The position numbers were made by a program, and so were the translations under genes. The notes under the pieces were generated by a model that saw only the letters and a list, made by a program, of their open reading frames with translations, did no database searches and was not told where the DNA came from. From positions 9,082 to 73,081 of the forward strand of contig CAYJPL010000008.1 of NCBI GenBank assembly GCA_964372125.1: DNA of 64,000 nucleotides, read 5' to 3'. Origin of the DNA: Tannockella sp964372125 (lineage in GTDB: Bacteria > Bacillota_I > Bacilli_A > Erysipelotrichales > Coprobacillaceae). Of this stretch, positions 34,383-44,602 are shown one piece after another. Numbering within the stretch: the first letter of the stretch is position 1; every line of letters begins with the position of its first letter.

Positions 34383-35464
34383 TGAAAATAAAAAATATCA
34401 AACTGGAAAACTTTCGTAGTTATCAAAATTATAGTATTGATTTTGATGATGAAATAAATATTTTAGTAGGTAAAAATGGTCAAGGTAAGACAAATTTAAT
34501 CGAGGCTATTTATTTTTTATCGCTTAGTAAGTCTTTTAAAACAAATCAGACTAAACAGGTAATTTATTTTGATCAACCATTTTGTAAGATACTTTCTAAT
34601 ATTGAAAGTACAAAAAGAAATAAAGAAATATCTATGGTTTTATCAAATGATTCTAAAAAAATAATGGTTGATGGTGTTGTTATAAATAAAACAAGTGATT
34701 ATGTAGGTCATATAAATACAGTTTTATTTATACCTGATGATTTATCTTTAATAAAAGGTAGTCCTAGTAAGAGAAGAAAGTTTATTGATATAGAATTAAG
34801 TAAAATATCTCCTATATATATGTACTCGATAAGTAAGTATCATTATTTACTTAAACAAAGAAATATGTATTTAAAGAAAACAAAAGTTATCGATGAGATG
34901 TTTTTAGAAGTATTAGAAAATCAATTAATAAAAGTACAAATAGATATATTAAATAAACGTAAGGATTTTATACAACGTATAAATAAATATGTTAGATATA
35001 TTTATAGTTCTATTGTTGATTCAAAAGAAGTTATTAATATTGTATATGATAGTTTTGTAGATATATTTAATGAAACTACAATAAGTAAAGAATATTCAAA
35101 ATCTAAAAAAAGAGATATTCTCTATAAACAAACACACGTTGGTGTACATAAGGATGATATAAAAATTCTTATTGATGATCAAATGGCTAGTTTATATGGC
35201 TCACAAGGACAAGTAAGAACAATCGTGTTAGCTATTAAAATAGCATTAATAGAGATAATTAAAGAAGATATAGGAGAGTATCCTATATTATTATTAGATG
35301 ATGTATTATCAGAATTAGATGATTATCGTAAAACAATGTTACTTAGTATATTAAATAAAAATATACAAACATTCATAACGACAACATCAATAGATGGTAT
35401 TGATCATGAAATTGTATCAAAAGCAAAGAAAATTTACATAAATAAAAATGAACGAGGGGTATAG
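34382..35464 (+). CDS. recF: DNA replication and repair protein RecF
   Basis: 360 residues. Walker A is GKNGQGKTN, the N-terminal FRSYQNY segment is typical of SMC-like ATPases, and QGQVRTIVLAIKIA plus ILLLDDVLSELDD give the signature and Walker B. It helps load RecA at gaps with RecO and RecR (recR is at 47602). Coupled to the S4 gene and 2 nt before gyrB. Confidence 0.95.
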   Translation: MKIKNIKLENFRSYQNYSIDFDDEINILVGKNGQGKTNLIEAIYFLSLSKSFKTNQTKQVIYFDQPFCKILSNIESTKRNKEISMVLSNDSKKIMVDGVVINKTSDYVGHINTVLFIPDDLSLIKGSPSKRRKFIDIELSKISPIYMYSISKYHYLLKQRNMYLKKTKVIDEMFLEVLENQLIKVQIDILNKRKDFIQRINKYVRYIYSSIVDSKEVINIVYDSFVDIFNETTISKEYSKSKKRDILYKQTHVGVHKDDIKILIDDQMASLYGSQGQVRTIVLAIKIALIEIIKEDIGEYPILLLDDVLSELDDYRKTMLLSILNKNIQTFITTTSIDGIDHEIVSKAKKIYINKNERGV

Positions 35465-35466
35465 AT

Positions 35467-37395
35467 ATGGCTGAAGATAAAGTTGTTAATCATGAATATG
35501 ATGAATCAGCAATACAGGTATTAGAAGGATTAGAAGCAGTTAGAAAAAGACCAGGGATGTATATTGGTACTACATCTTCAAGAGGTTTACACCATTTAGT
35601 ATGGGAAATAGTTGATAATTCAATTGATGAAGCACTTGCAGGACATGCAACTGATATAACAGTATCTTTATTAGATGATGGTGTTGTTGAAGTTATTGAT
35701 AATGGTCGTGGGATGCCAACAGGTATACATGAAAAAACAGGTAAATCAACAGTAGAAACTATTTTTACAGTACTACACGCCGGAGGTAAATTCGGTGGTG
35801 GTGGATACAAAGTATCTGGTGGTTTACATGGTGTAGGTGCAAGTGTTGTAAATGCTTTATCTTCATGGCTAGAAGTACATGTACATCGTGATGGAAAAGA
35901 ATATGTACAAAGATTTGAAAATGGTGGAGAGCCAGCTGGTGATCTAAGAGTTGTTGGGGAAAGTAATTCTAAGGGGACAGTAGTAAGTTTTAAAGCTGAT
36001 CCAACTATTTTCCAAGAAACAACTACATATGATTATGAAATATTACGTAATCGTATACGTGAGCTTGCATTTTTAAATAAAGGATTAAAACTTATATTAG
36101 TTGATAAAAGAGATGGTCAAAATAGAGAGCATATTTATCAATATGTTGGTGGTATTATGGAGTATGTTAAATACATCAACAAAAATAAAACACCTATACA
36201 TGAAGAAGTAATTTATGTAGAAGATATGATTCAAGATATCAATGTAGAAGTAAGTTTACAATACAATGATGGATACCAATCAAATATTTATTCTTTCTGT
36301 AATAATATTAATACACATGAAGGTGGAACCCATGAAGAAGGTTTCCGTTTGGCTTTAACACGTGTTATTAATAATTATGCAAAAGCAAATAATTTTATTA
36401 AAAAAGATGATGAGGCATTGTCAGGTGACGATTGTAGAGAAGGTTTAACTGCAATTATATCTGTTAAACATCCAAATCCACAATATGAAGGACAAACAAA
36501 AACAAAACTTGGTAATGCTGAAGTAAGAAAAATTGCAAGTAGTATTATTAGTGAATCATTAGATAAATTCTTATTAGAAAATCCAAGTACTGCAAAAATA
36601 ATTGTAGAAAAAGGTATCGTGGCTTCAAGAGCTCGTTTAGCTGCTAAAAAAGCAAGAGAAATGACAAGAAGAAAAAGCGGTTTAGAAATAACTTCATTAC
36701 CAGGTAAACTTGCAGACTGTTCAAGCAAAGATGCAAGTGAATGTGAAGTATTTATAGTCGAAGGGGATTCTGCTGGTGGTAGTGCAAAAATGGGGCGTGA
36801 TCGTCGTATTCAAGCAATCTTACCATTACGTGGTAAAATCCTTAATGTTGAAAAATCAAGATTAGAAAAAATTCTTGGTAATAATGAAATTCGTTCTATG
36901 ATTACTGCATTTGGTACTGGTATTGGTGAAGAATTTGATGTAAATAAATTAAGATATCATAAAATCATTATCATGACCGATGCCGATGTTGATGGTGGGC
37001 ATATCCGTATATTAATGCTTACATTCTTATATAGATATATGAAACCTTTAATTGAACAAGGTTTTGTATATGCTGCTCAACCACCATTATATTTACTAAA
37101 ACATGGAAAAGAAGAATACTATGCTTATAGTAATGATGAATTAGAGGATATTAAAACTAAAATTGGTGAAAACGCTAAATATAATATTCAACGTTATAAA
37201 GGTCTTGGTGAAATGAATGCTGACCAATTATGGGAAACAACTATGGATCCAGAGCATCGTATATTGAATCGTATTGACTTAGATGAAGCAATGGAAGCTG
37301 ATATGGTATTCGATATGTTAATGGGTGAAAAAGTAGAACCAAGAAGAGAATTTATTCAAGAAAATGCAAAATATGTAACAAATCTAGATGTTTAA
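35467..37395 (+). CDS. gyrB: DNA gyrase subunit B
   Basis: 642 residues. ATP site: EIVDNSIDEALAG, DNGRGMPTG and SGGLHGVGASVVNALS. TOPRIM domain: VEGDSAGGSAK and TDADVDGGHI. C-terminal QPPLYLL and YKGLGEMN contact GyrA and the gate segment. With GyrA it adds negative supercoils. GAGGGG precedes the ATG. Residues of the aminocoumarin pocket look normal as far as can be judged. Confidence 0.98.
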   Translation: MAEDKVVNHEYDESAIQVLEGLEAVRKRPGMYIGTTSSRGLHHLVWEIVDNSIDEALAGHATDITVSLLDDGVVEVIDNGRGMPTGIHEKTGKSTVETIFTVLHAGGKFGGGGYKVSGGLHGVGASVVNALSSWLEVHVHRDGKEYVQRFENGGEPAGDLRVVGESNSKGTVVSFKADPTIFQETTTYDYEILRNRIRELAFLNKGLKLILVDKRDGQNREHIYQYVGGIMEYVKYINKNKTPIHEEVIYVEDMIQDINVEVSLQYNDGYQSNIYSFCNNINTHEGGTHEEGFRLALTRVINNYAKANNFIKKDDEALSGDDCREGLTAIISVKHPNPQYEGQTKTKLGNAEVRKIASSIISESLDKFLLENPSTAKIIVEKGIVASRARLAAKKAREMTRRKSGLEITSLPGKLADCSSKDASECEVFIVEGDSAGGSAKMGRDRRIQAILPLRGKILNVEKSRLEKILGNNEIRSMITAFGTGIGEEFDVNKLRYHKIIIMTDADVDGGHIRILMLTFLYRYMKPLIEQGFVYAAQPPLYLLKHGKEEYYAYSNDELEDIKTKIGENAKYNIQRYKGLGEMNADQLWETTMDPEHRILNRIDLDEAMEADMVFDMLMGEKVEPRREFIQENAKYVTNLDV

Positions 37396-37408
37396 TAGGG
37401 AGACAAAG

Positions 37409-39865
37409 ATGGAAGAACGTGGAATTAGAAAAGTTAAATTAACATCTGAAATGAAAAGCTCTTTCATGGAGTATGCGATGAGCGTAATTGTCTCTCGTGC
37501 ACTTCCAGATGTTCGTGATGGATTAAAACCAGTACAAAGAAGAATTGTTTTTGGTATGAATGAATTAGGATGTTATAGTGATAAACCGTATAAGAAATCA
37601 GCTCGTATTGTCGGAGAAGTAATGGGGAAATATCATCCTCATGGAGATTCTTCAATATATGAGGCACTTGTACGTATGGCGCAAGATTTCTCATATAGAT
37701 ATATGTTAGTTGATGGACATGGTAACTTTGGTTCAATCGATGGAGATGGTGCAGCAGCACAACGTTATACTGAAGCAAGAATGTCTAAAATATCTATGGA
37801 ATTAGTTAAAGATATTAATAAAGATACGATTGATTTTGCACCAAACTATGATGGTGAAGAAACTGAACCTACTGTTTTACCAGCACGTATACCAAATTTA
37901 TTAATTAATGGTACTACAGGTATTGCGGTTGGTATGGCTACAAATATGCCACCACATAATGTTAATGAAGTAATTGATGCAATTATAGCAGTAGCACATA
38001 ATCCTGAAATAACTGTAATGGAATTAATGGAAAATTACATTCAAGGACCGGATTTTCCTACTGGGGGATACATTTTAGGTAAATCTGCTATTAAAAAAGC
38101 ATATGAAACAGGTAATGGTTTAGTTATTTGTCGTGCAAAAGCAGAAGTACAAGAAAAAAACAATCGTAAAATTATTGTAATTACAGAAATACCTTATCAA
38201 GTAAATAAAGCAAGACTAGTAGAAAAAATTGCTAATTTAGCTAGAGATAAAGTAGTTGAAGGAATTAGTGATATTCGTGATGAATCAAATCGTGAAGGTA
38301 TTCGTGTTGTAATTGAACTTAGAAGAGATGTACAACCTGAAGTATTATTAAATCAATTATATAAATTAACATCACTTCAAACTACATTTGGTGTTAATAG
38401 TATTGCATTAGTAAATAATGAACCTAAAACATTACAATTAAAAGATTTAATTACCTTATACTTAGATCATCAAGAGGAAGTAATTAGAAGAAGAACAATG
38501 TTCGAATTAAAGAAAGCTCAAGATCGTGCTCATATATTAGAAGGTCTTAAAAAAGCACTAGATATGATTGATGAAATCATATCATTAATTCGTACAAGTA
38601 GAACTACTGATATTATTCAACAACGTTTAATGGACGAATATGGTATGTCTGATAAACAAGCAAAAGCAATTCGTGAAATGCAATTACAACGTTTAGCTGG
38701 TTTAGAAAGACAAAAAATAGAAGATGAATTACAAAGATTATTAGATATTATTGCAGACTTAACTGATATTCTAGAAAATAGAGAAAGAATATTAAAAATA
38801 ATTGAAGACGAATTACGTGAAGTTCAAGATAAATTTGGAGATAAAAGACGTACTGAAATTATACAAGGTACATTTGATATTGAAGATGAAGACCTAATTC
38901 CTGTAGAAGATATTATAATATCTCTTACAAATAATGGTTATGTAAAACGTATGCCAGTAGATATCTATAAATCACAAAATCGTGGTGGTCGTGGTGTTAA
39001 AGCAATGACTACAAATAACGATGATATTGTAAAAAGTTTAATAACTATGTCAACACATGATCATTTATTATTCTTTACAAATCGTGGAAAAGTATATCGT
39101 TTAAAAGGATATAATATCCCTGAATTCGGAAGAACTGCAAAAGGATTACCAGTTGTAAACTTATTAAATTTAGATAAAGATGAAGAAGTAAAAGCAATGA
39201 TTCGTTTAGTTGATAATAAAGATGAAGAAAAACAAGAACAATTCTTATTCTTTGCAACACAATCTGGTTTAGTAAAAAGAGTGGCTATTAAAGAATTCGA
39301 TAGCATTAGACAGAGTGGTAAAATTGCAATTAAACTAAAAGATGAAGATGAATTAGTATCTGTTAAATTAACTAATGGTGAAGATCATATTATATTAGCT
39401 GCTTCAAATGGTAAAGCAGTACGCTTCGAAGAAACAAAAGTACGTGTTATGGGACGTAGTGCTTCAGGAGTACGTGGAATTAATGTTGATGGAACTAAGT
39501 TAATCGATATGACAACTGATAAAGAAGGTAAGTTTATTATGGTTGTTACTAAAAAAGGATATGGTAAAATGTCACCATTAGAAGATTATCGTATTTCTAA
39601 TCGTGGTGGTAAAGGTATCAAAACTTTAACAACAACTGATAAAAATGGACAAATCGTAGCAATGCGTGCTGTAAATGGTACAGAGGACTTATTAATAATC
39701 ACTAATAACGGTATTGTTATTAGATTACCAATGGAACAAGTAAATACAACAGGACGTGCAACGCAAGGTGTAAGATTAATCAGAGTAGATAATGAAAGCC
39801 AAGTGTCATCAGTAGAAGTTGTAGAAAAAGCAGTAGTAGAACAAGAGGAACCTACTGAAGAATAA
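37409..39865 (+). CDS. gyrA: DNA gyrase subunit A
   Basis: 818 residues from the ATG after AGGGAG; a start 21 nt upstream lies within gyrB and is rejected. The catalytic tyrosine is in AAQRYTEARM. The quinolone region reads HPHGDSSIYEALVRM, with the serine and acidic residue of the sensitive form. The C-terminal beta-pinwheel has the GyrA box QNRGGRG, which wraps DNA and separates gyrase from topoisomerase IV. A strong terminator follows. Confidence 0.98.
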   Translation: MEERGIRKVKLTSEMKSSFMEYAMSVIVSRALPDVRDGLKPVQRRIVFGMNELGCYSDKPYKKSARIVGEVMGKYHPHGDSSIYEALVRMAQDFSYRYMLVDGHGNFGSIDGDGAAAQRYTEARMSKISMELVKDINKDTIDFAPNYDGEETEPTVLPARIPNLLINGTTGIAVGMATNMPPHNVNEVIDAIIAVAHNPEITVMELMENYIQGPDFPTGGYILGKSAIKKAYETGNGLVICRAKAEVQEKNNRKIIVITEIPYQVNKARLVEKIANLARDKVVEGISDIRDESNREGIRVVIELRRDVQPEVLLNQLYKLTSLQTTFGVNSIALVNNEPKTLQLKDLITLYLDHQEEVIRRRTMFELKKAQDRAHILEGLKKALDMIDEIISLIRTSRTTDIIQQRLMDEYGMSDKQAKAIREMQLQRLAGLERQKIEDELQRLLDIIADLTDILENRERILKIIEDELREVQDKFGDKRRTEIIQGTFDIEDEDLIPVEDIIISLTNNGYVKRMPVDIYKSQNRGGRGVKAMTTNNDDIVKSLITMSTHDHLLFFTNRGKVYRLKGYNIPEFGRTAKGLPVVNLLNLDKDEEVKAMIRLVDNKDEEKQEQFLFFATQSGLVKRVAIKEFDSIRQSGKIAIKLKDEDELVSVKLTNGEDHIILAASNGKAVRFEETKVRVMGRSASGVRGINVDGTKLIDMTTDKEGKFIMVVTKKGYGKMSPLEDYRISNRGGKGIKTLTTTDKNGQIVAMRAVNGTEDLLIITNNGIVIRLPMEQVNTTGRATQGVRLIRVDNESQVSSVEVVEKAVVEQEEPTEE

Positions 39866-39872
39866 AATTATT

Positions 39873-39912
39873 AGGTAACATAATTAGTATTATCTAATTA
39901 TGTTACCTTTTG
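39873..39912 (+). terminator. Terminator after gyrA
   Basis: A 15-bp perfect stem (39873-39887 with 39894-39908), 6-nt loop, then T-rich. It ends the origin-side operon. Confidence 0.85.
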
Positions 39913-39926
39913 ATTTAAGTAGATAA

Positions 39927-39955
39927 TTGAATTAATTAATATAATAATGTATAAT
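39927..39955 (+). promoter_or_regulatory. serS promoter
   Basis: TTGAAT at 39927 and TATAAT at 39950, 17 bases apart, 31 nt before the ATG. The leader is too short for a T-box. Confidence 0.65.
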
Positions 39956-39986
39956 AAACAAATATAGGTAACAAGGAGAGATAAAT

Positions 39987-41276
39987 ATGATTGATATTGC
40001 AATAATTAGAGAAAATCCTGCATTAGTAAAAGAAAATATGAAGAAAAAATTCAAAGATAATCAAATTGGATTGGTTGATGAAGCATATAAATTAGACATC
40101 GAATACCGTAATGTATTAACAAGAGCAAGTGAACTTCGTGCTATGCGTAATAAATTAAGTAAAGAAATTGGTGTATTTATGCGTGAAGGAAAAAAAGAAG
40201 AGGCAGAAAATAACAAAAAACAAGTTAACGAAATGGCTCAAGAACTTTCTTCATTAGAAGTAGAAGAAACAGAAAAATCTAAACAATTAAAAGATATTAT
40301 GATGAAAATACCTAATTTCATTGATGATACTGTACCAATTGGTAAAGATGACAGTGATAATGTAGAAATAAAAAAATATGGTGAACCGTTAGTACCATCA
40401 TACGATATACCATACCACACTGAGATAATGGAAAGTGTAGATGGAATTGATATGGAAGCTGCTGGTAAAGTGGCTGGAAATGGTTTCTACTATTTAATGG
40501 GTGATATTGCAAGATTACATTCAGGAATATTATCATATGCAAGAGACTTTATGATTGATAAAGGATTTACATATGTTATTCCTCCTTACATGATCCGTAG
40601 TAATGTAGTTACTGGTGTTATGAGTTTTGAAGAAATGGACAGTATGATGTACAAAATTGAAGGTGAAGACTTATACTTAATCGGTACAAGTGAACATTCA
40701 ATGATTGGTAAGTTTATTGATACAGTAAATCCAGAATCAAAACTTCCTTATACATATACATCTTACTCACCTTGTTTTAGAAAAGAAAAAGGTGCACATG
40801 GTATCGAAGAACGTGGTGTATATAGAATCCACCAATTTGAAAAACAAGAAATGATTGTTGTATGTAAACCTGAAGAGAGTAAAATGTGGTTTGAAAAATT
40901 ATGGCAAAATACAGTAGATTTATTTATCACTCTAGATGTACCAGTTAGAACATTAGAATGTTGTTCTGGTGATTTAGCAGATTTAAAATCTAAATCTATT
41001 GATGTTGAAGCATGGTCACCAAGACAAAAGAAATATTTTGAAGTTGGTAGCTGTTCTAATTTAACTGATGCACAAGCCAGAAGATTAAATATTAGAGTAA
41101 CAGGTGATGACGGTAATAAGTATTTTGCTCATACACTTAATAATACAGTTGTTGCTCCACCACGTATGTTAATAGCATTTTTAGAAAATAATTTAAATGA
41201 AGATGGATCAATTAGTATTCCAAAAGCATTAAGACCATATATGGGAAATAAAGAAAAAATTGAAGTTAAGAAATAG
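39987..41276 (+). CDS. serS: Seryl-tRNA synthetase
   Basis: 429 residues, class II. The N-terminal coiled-coil arm (about 30-100, rich in K/E) binds the tRNA. Motif 2 is in SPCFRKEKGAHGIEERGVYR and motif 3 in NNTVVAPPRMLIAFLENN; TSEHSMIGKF is the serine-site strand. AAGGAG precedes the ATG. A GAAA-loop terminator follows at once. Confidence 0.97.
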   Translation: MIDIAIIRENPALVKENMKKKFKDNQIGLVDEAYKLDIEYRNVLTRASELRAMRNKLSKEIGVFMREGKKEEAENNKKQVNEMAQELSSLEVEETEKSKQLKDIMMKIPNFIDDTVPIGKDDSDNVEIKKYGEPLVPSYDIPYHTEIMESVDGIDMEAAGKVAGNGFYYLMGDIARLHSGILSYARDFMIDKGFTYVIPPYMIRSNVVTGVMSFEEMDSMMYKIEGEDLYLIGTSEHSMIGKFIDTVNPESKLPYTYTSYSPCFRKEKGAHGIEERGVYRIHQFEKQEMIVVCKPEESKMWFEKLWQNTVDLFITLDVPVRTLECCSGDLADLKSKSIDVEAWSPRQKKYFEVGSCSNLTDAQARRLNIRVTGDDGNKYFAHTLNNTVVAPPRMLIAFLENNLNEDGSISIPKALRPYMGNKEKIEVKK

Positions 41277-41300
41277 GTCAACGAAAGTTGATCTTTTTTA
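41276..41300 (+). terminator. Terminator after serS
   Basis: GGTCAAC, loop GAAA, GTTGATC and a T run; one G-T pair. Confidence 0.75.
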
Positions 41301-41301
41301 T

Positions 41302-41354
41302 TTGACAAGAATAGTTGTCAAAGGTATAATAATTATGACAAATATTCTTGTCAT
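41302..41354 (+). promoter_or_regulatory. Promoter with two matching palindromic operators ahead of the Xre-ABC operon
   Basis: TTGACA (41302) and TATAAT (41325) with a 17-base spacer make a near-consensus promoter. Operator 1 (41302-41321) is TTGACAA-N6-TTGTCAA and covers the -35. Operator 2 (41335-41354) is ATGACAA-N6-TTGTCAT, just after the -10. Their centres are 33 bp apart, about three helical turns. The Xre protein encoded next is the natural candidate to bind both and repress itself. Confidence 0.85.
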
Positions 41355-41370
41355 TTTGAAAGGAGAAATT

Positions 41371-41589
41371 ATGCCATTACACAATAAAGTAAAAGAATAT
41401 AGAAATCGTATGAAAATTAATCAGCATGAACTAGGTAAATTAGTACAAGTTTCACGCCAAACAATAAGCTTAATTGAACGTGGTGACTATCATCCTTCAA
41501 TTGTATTGGCAATAAAAATTTCAAAAGTGTTTGAATGCAGGGTAGAAGACATATTTAGTTATGAGGGAGAGAATTATGAAGAAAACTAA
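41371..41589 (+). CDS. Xre-family HTH regulator of the ABC operon
   Basis: 72 residues from the ATG after AAAGGAG; a start 111 nt upstream would run through the promoter and is rejected. The helix-turn-helix reads MKINQHELGKLVQVSRQTISLIERGDYHPSIVLA, then CRVEDIFSY: the small single-domain type found ahead of ABC exporters and membrane proteins. It probably binds the two palindromes upstream. It overlaps the next gene by 14 nt. Confidence 0.9.
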   Translation: MPLHNKVKEYRNRMKINQHELGKLVQVSRQTISLIERGDYHPSIVLAIKISKVFECRVEDIFSYEGENYEEN

Positions 41590-42343
41590 AACAAAAAAGA
41601 AATATTGGTTTAAAATGCTAATAATAATGACAGTGAGTGGTATATGTGGATTTTGTACATCAATGATAGTAAATGTTGATAAAATAATAAGTTTTTTCAC
41701 TATAGATTATAGTATTATCTATACACATCTAGCTTATATATTTATATGTATACAAACACTGTTTGTGATAATTAGCTGTATTTTACTTAGAAGAATCGTA
41801 TTTCTTAATAAGAATAATGATGATGATTTAAGTTATGTTAAATCTTCGAAGTTAACAGATATTGCATCATTTATCTCATCTTTGGTAATCATACTAGGCA
41901 TTGTACAAATGGCATTTTTAAATTATATAATAGATATACATCGTGTCTTATTTTTAATTTATATAATTATAACTCTTATTAATATTATTATTTCGATGTA
42001 TATAACAAAAAAATTACTAGAAACTTCAAAAGATATGTTATTTGTTAAAGATGTAAATATATATGATGACAAAGAGTTAAAATACATGGATAAACATATG
42101 GATGAGGGGATGCAACTTCTTATATATAAATCATCATATAAATCAATGCAAACAACACTAAGTGGTTTAGTAATAAGTATAAGTGTTACTATGATACTAA
42201 CAATCATGTTTGAAATAGATATTAATTATATATTAATACAATTTGTTATCTTATTATCAATACTTGCAGTTTATACAATAAACTCATGGAAATATGAGCA
42301 TGGAGAGGAAAATAAATATGGAATTAACAGTACAGAATATTAA
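41576..42343 (+). CDS. Membrane protein of unknown function (DUF3169-like)
   Basis: 255 residues from the ATG after GGGAGAG. A basic start (MKKTKTKKKYW) is followed by about six hydrophobic helices, with a soluble middle segment LETSKDMLFVKDV...MDKHMDEGMQLLIYKS. Sequence layout and its place between an Xre gene and an ABC exporter resemble DUF3169 proteins, but I cannot confirm the family. It may be a sensor or accessory part of the exporter. Confidence 0.65.
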   Translation: MKKTKTKKKYWFKMLIIMTVSGICGFCTSMIVNVDKIISFFTIDYSIIYTHLAYIFICIQTLFVIISCILLRRIVFLNKNNDDDLSYVKSSKLTDIASFISSLVIILGIVQMAFLNYIIDIHRVLFLIYIIITLINIIISMYITKKLLETSKDMLFVKDVNIYDDKELKYMDKHMDEGMQLLIYKSSYKSMQTTLSGLVISISVTMILTIMFEIDINYILIQFVILLSILAVYTINSWKYEHGEENKYGINSTEY

Positions 42344-43205
42344 TAAATCATTTGGGAAAAAACAGGTATTAAAAGATATTAGTTTTACTGCAAAAAGTGG
42401 TAAAGCACTCGGAATTTTAGGTAGAAATGGTGCTGGTAAAACTACTACAATTCGCATTATTATGGATGTATTTAAGGGTGATAGTGGAGAAATATTAATA
42501 GATGGTAAAAAAGCAGACTATAAAAAATATGTTATAGGATATCTACCAGAAGAAAGAGGAATGTATCCAAAAGTTAAAATTATAGATCAAATTGTTTATC
42601 TTGCAAAATTAAAAGGGACAACGAAAAAAGAAGCTATAAAGTCTGCTGATTATTGGTTAGAAAGATTAGGTATGACAGAATATAGAAATAAATTATTAGA
42701 AACATTATCAAAAGGAAATCAACAAAAAATACAGTTAATTTCTACAATTGTATCTTCTCCTGATATTGTAATACTTGATGAACCATTTTCAGGATTAGAT
42801 CCAGTTAACTCAATTTTATTAAAAGATGTTGTTAAAGAATTAATAAGTGAAGGTAAAATAGTATTATTTTCTAGTCATCAGATGAATTATATTGAAGAAT
42901 TCTGTGACGAAATTGCAATAATACACGAAGGTAGAATAGTATTATCTGGAGATATTAAAGGTATTATAAAATCGTATCCTAGAGATTGTCTAAAAATAAA
43001 CTCTACAAATATAAAAGAAATATTTGAAAAAGAAGATTATAAAATGGAAATAGATGGAGATAACTTGTATATAAAATTAGAAAATGAAAAAATTAGACAA
43101 AATGTAATGCAACAACTTTGTAATAAATATGACATAGATTCAATATCTGTTAGAGAACCAACATTAAATGAAATATTTGTAGAATATACGACGAGGGGAG
43201 AATAA
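42318..43205 (+). CDS. ABC exporter ATP-binding protein (NatA/YhaQ-like)
   Basis: 295 residues from the ATG nine bases after GAGAGG; it overlaps the previous gene by 26 nt. Walker A is GRNGAGKTTT, the signature is LSKGNQQKIQ (a Lys-Gly-Asn variant of LSGGQ usual in this branch), Walker B is IVILDEPFSGLD and the switch is SSHQM. The C-terminal 80 residues are the family extension (ending PTLNEIFVEYT). It powers the ABC-2 permease encoded next. Confidence 0.9.
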   Translation: MELTVQNINKSFGKKQVLKDISFTAKSGKALGILGRNGAGKTTTIRIIMDVFKGDSGEILIDGKKADYKKYVIGYLPEERGMYPKVKIIDQIVYLAKLKGTTKKEAIKSADYWLERLGMTEYRNKLLETLSKGNQQKIQLISTIVSSPDIVILDEPFSGLDPVNSILLKDVVKELISEGKIVLFSSHQMNYIEEFCDEIAIIHEGRIVLSGDIKGIIKSYPRDCLKINSTNIKEIFEKEDYKMEIDGDNLYIKLENEKIRQNVMQQLCNKYDIDSISVREPTLNEIFVEYTTRGE

Positions 43206-43207
43206 TC

Positions 43208-44461
43208 ATGAAACAATTTTTAATAATATTAGAATTCGAACTTAGAAATTATTATAAAAGAAAAAGTTTTATAATATTTTCATTATTTTTAGTTATTATT
43301 ATGGCTGCTTTCTTATTCTCACCTCGATACATTCCATTAATTCAAGGAATGTTTGAAGATGATAATGCAGTTAGGGAAACAACAACATTAATGGTTAACG
43401 GTGATATTGAAATAGATGATAGTTATATAAATAACTTAAATATATATCTTGAAAGCGAATCTATTGTTGCTATTAAAACTGACTATACTATTGATGAGAT
43501 GAAAAATAAAATTGGTACAGAAGATATTACGAGAGGTCTTTATATTAATGGAGATAACAGTTATGTAAACGTTGTAGAAGATATTGATATATACGATAAT
43601 GCTAGTCAAACAATCCATAGTATAATGACAATTAATTATCAAAATCAACAATTACAAAAATATGGTATAGATATGCAAGATGCAAGTAGTATTATTTCCC
43701 CGGAAATAAATGTTGAATATATAAGCACTGGTGTTAACCAGGCAGAAAGTTTTCTATATACATATATTTTAATATTTATGTTATATATTGGGGTAATAAC
43801 ATATGGACAATTCGTAGTATCTAGTATTGTAACTGAAAAAACATCAAGAGCTATGGAAGTACTTGTAACTAGTGCAAAACCATCATCATTTATATTTGCA
43901 AAAGTAATAGGTACAGGTATAGCAGGAATAGCACAAATGCTATTAATTCTATTATCTGCATTTATATTCTACAATATGAATATTGAATTCTGGCAAAATA
44001 ATCCAATTGTTATTTCTATATTTAATATTCCATTAGAAATGATTGCTTATATGATGATATTCTTTGTTTTAGGATTATTTATATATGCTTTCTTATTTGG
44101 AGCAGCAGGATCACTGGCAGCTAGAATTGAAGACATGGGAACACTTATTACACCAATAACTTTATTATTTATTATTTCATTCTTCATAACTTCATTTTCA
44201 TTAAATGGTGGAAATATTGATTCTACATTAATGTATGTAAGTTCCTTTATTCCATTCACATCACCAATGGCGATGTTTTCTAGAATTGCAATGTCTGTTG
44301 TACCACCAATAGAAATCATTATATCGATTATAATATTAATAGTATCAACAATTATTATTGGAATAGTTGCTGCGAAGATTTATTGCTATGGAGTATTTTT
44401 CTATGGTAATAAACCAAGTATAATTAAGACAATAAAGTACTTAATAAAAAATGGTAATTAA
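43208..44461 (+). CDS. ABC-2 type permease (NatB/YhaP-like)
   Basis: 417 residues. One helix near the N-terminus (IIFSLFLVIIMAAFLFS) is followed by about 130 extracytoplasmic residues and then five to six helices from YTYILIFMLYIGVITYG. VTEKTSRAMEVLVTSAKPSSFIFAKVIG is the hallmark of the NatB/YhaP family. Likely exported substrates are Na+, peptides or an antimicrobial; not visible here. GGGGAG precedes the ATG, 2 nt after the ATPase. A terminator follows. Confidence 0.88.
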   Translation: MKQFLIILEFELRNYYKRKSFIIFSLFLVIIMAAFLFSPRYIPLIQGMFEDDNAVRETTTLMVNGDIEIDDSYINNLNIYLESESIVAIKTDYTIDEMKNKIGTEDITRGLYINGDNSYVNVVEDIDIYDNASQTIHSIMTINYQNQQLQKYGIDMQDASSIISPEINVEYISTGVNQAESFLYTYILIFMLYIGVITYGQFVVSSIVTEKTSRAMEVLVTSAKPSSFIFAKVIGTGIAGIAQMLLILLSAFIFYNMNIEFWQNNPIVISIFNIPLEMIAYMMIFFVLGLFIYAFLFGAAGSLAARIEDMGTLITPITLLFIISFFITSFSLNGGNIDSTLMYVSSFIPFTSPMAMFSRIAMSVVPPIEIIISIIILIVSTIIIGIVAAKIYCYGVFFYGNKPSIIKTIKYLIKNGN

Positions 44462-44466
44462 ACGCT

Positions 44467-44492
44467 AAAACTCTCTTGTTAAGAGAGTTTTT
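44467..44492 (+). terminator. Terminator of the Xre-ABC operon
   Basis: AAAACTCTCTT, 3-nt loop, AAGAGAGTTTT and a T. Confidence 0.8.
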
Positions 44493-44602
44493 CATTATAT
44501 TATACAAAAAGTAGTATGCATTATTATATAATTTGTAATTTAGAGATAATAATAATATAGTTAAGTTAGAGAACAATATCATAAAAAAAGGAGGTGAATC
44601 AC

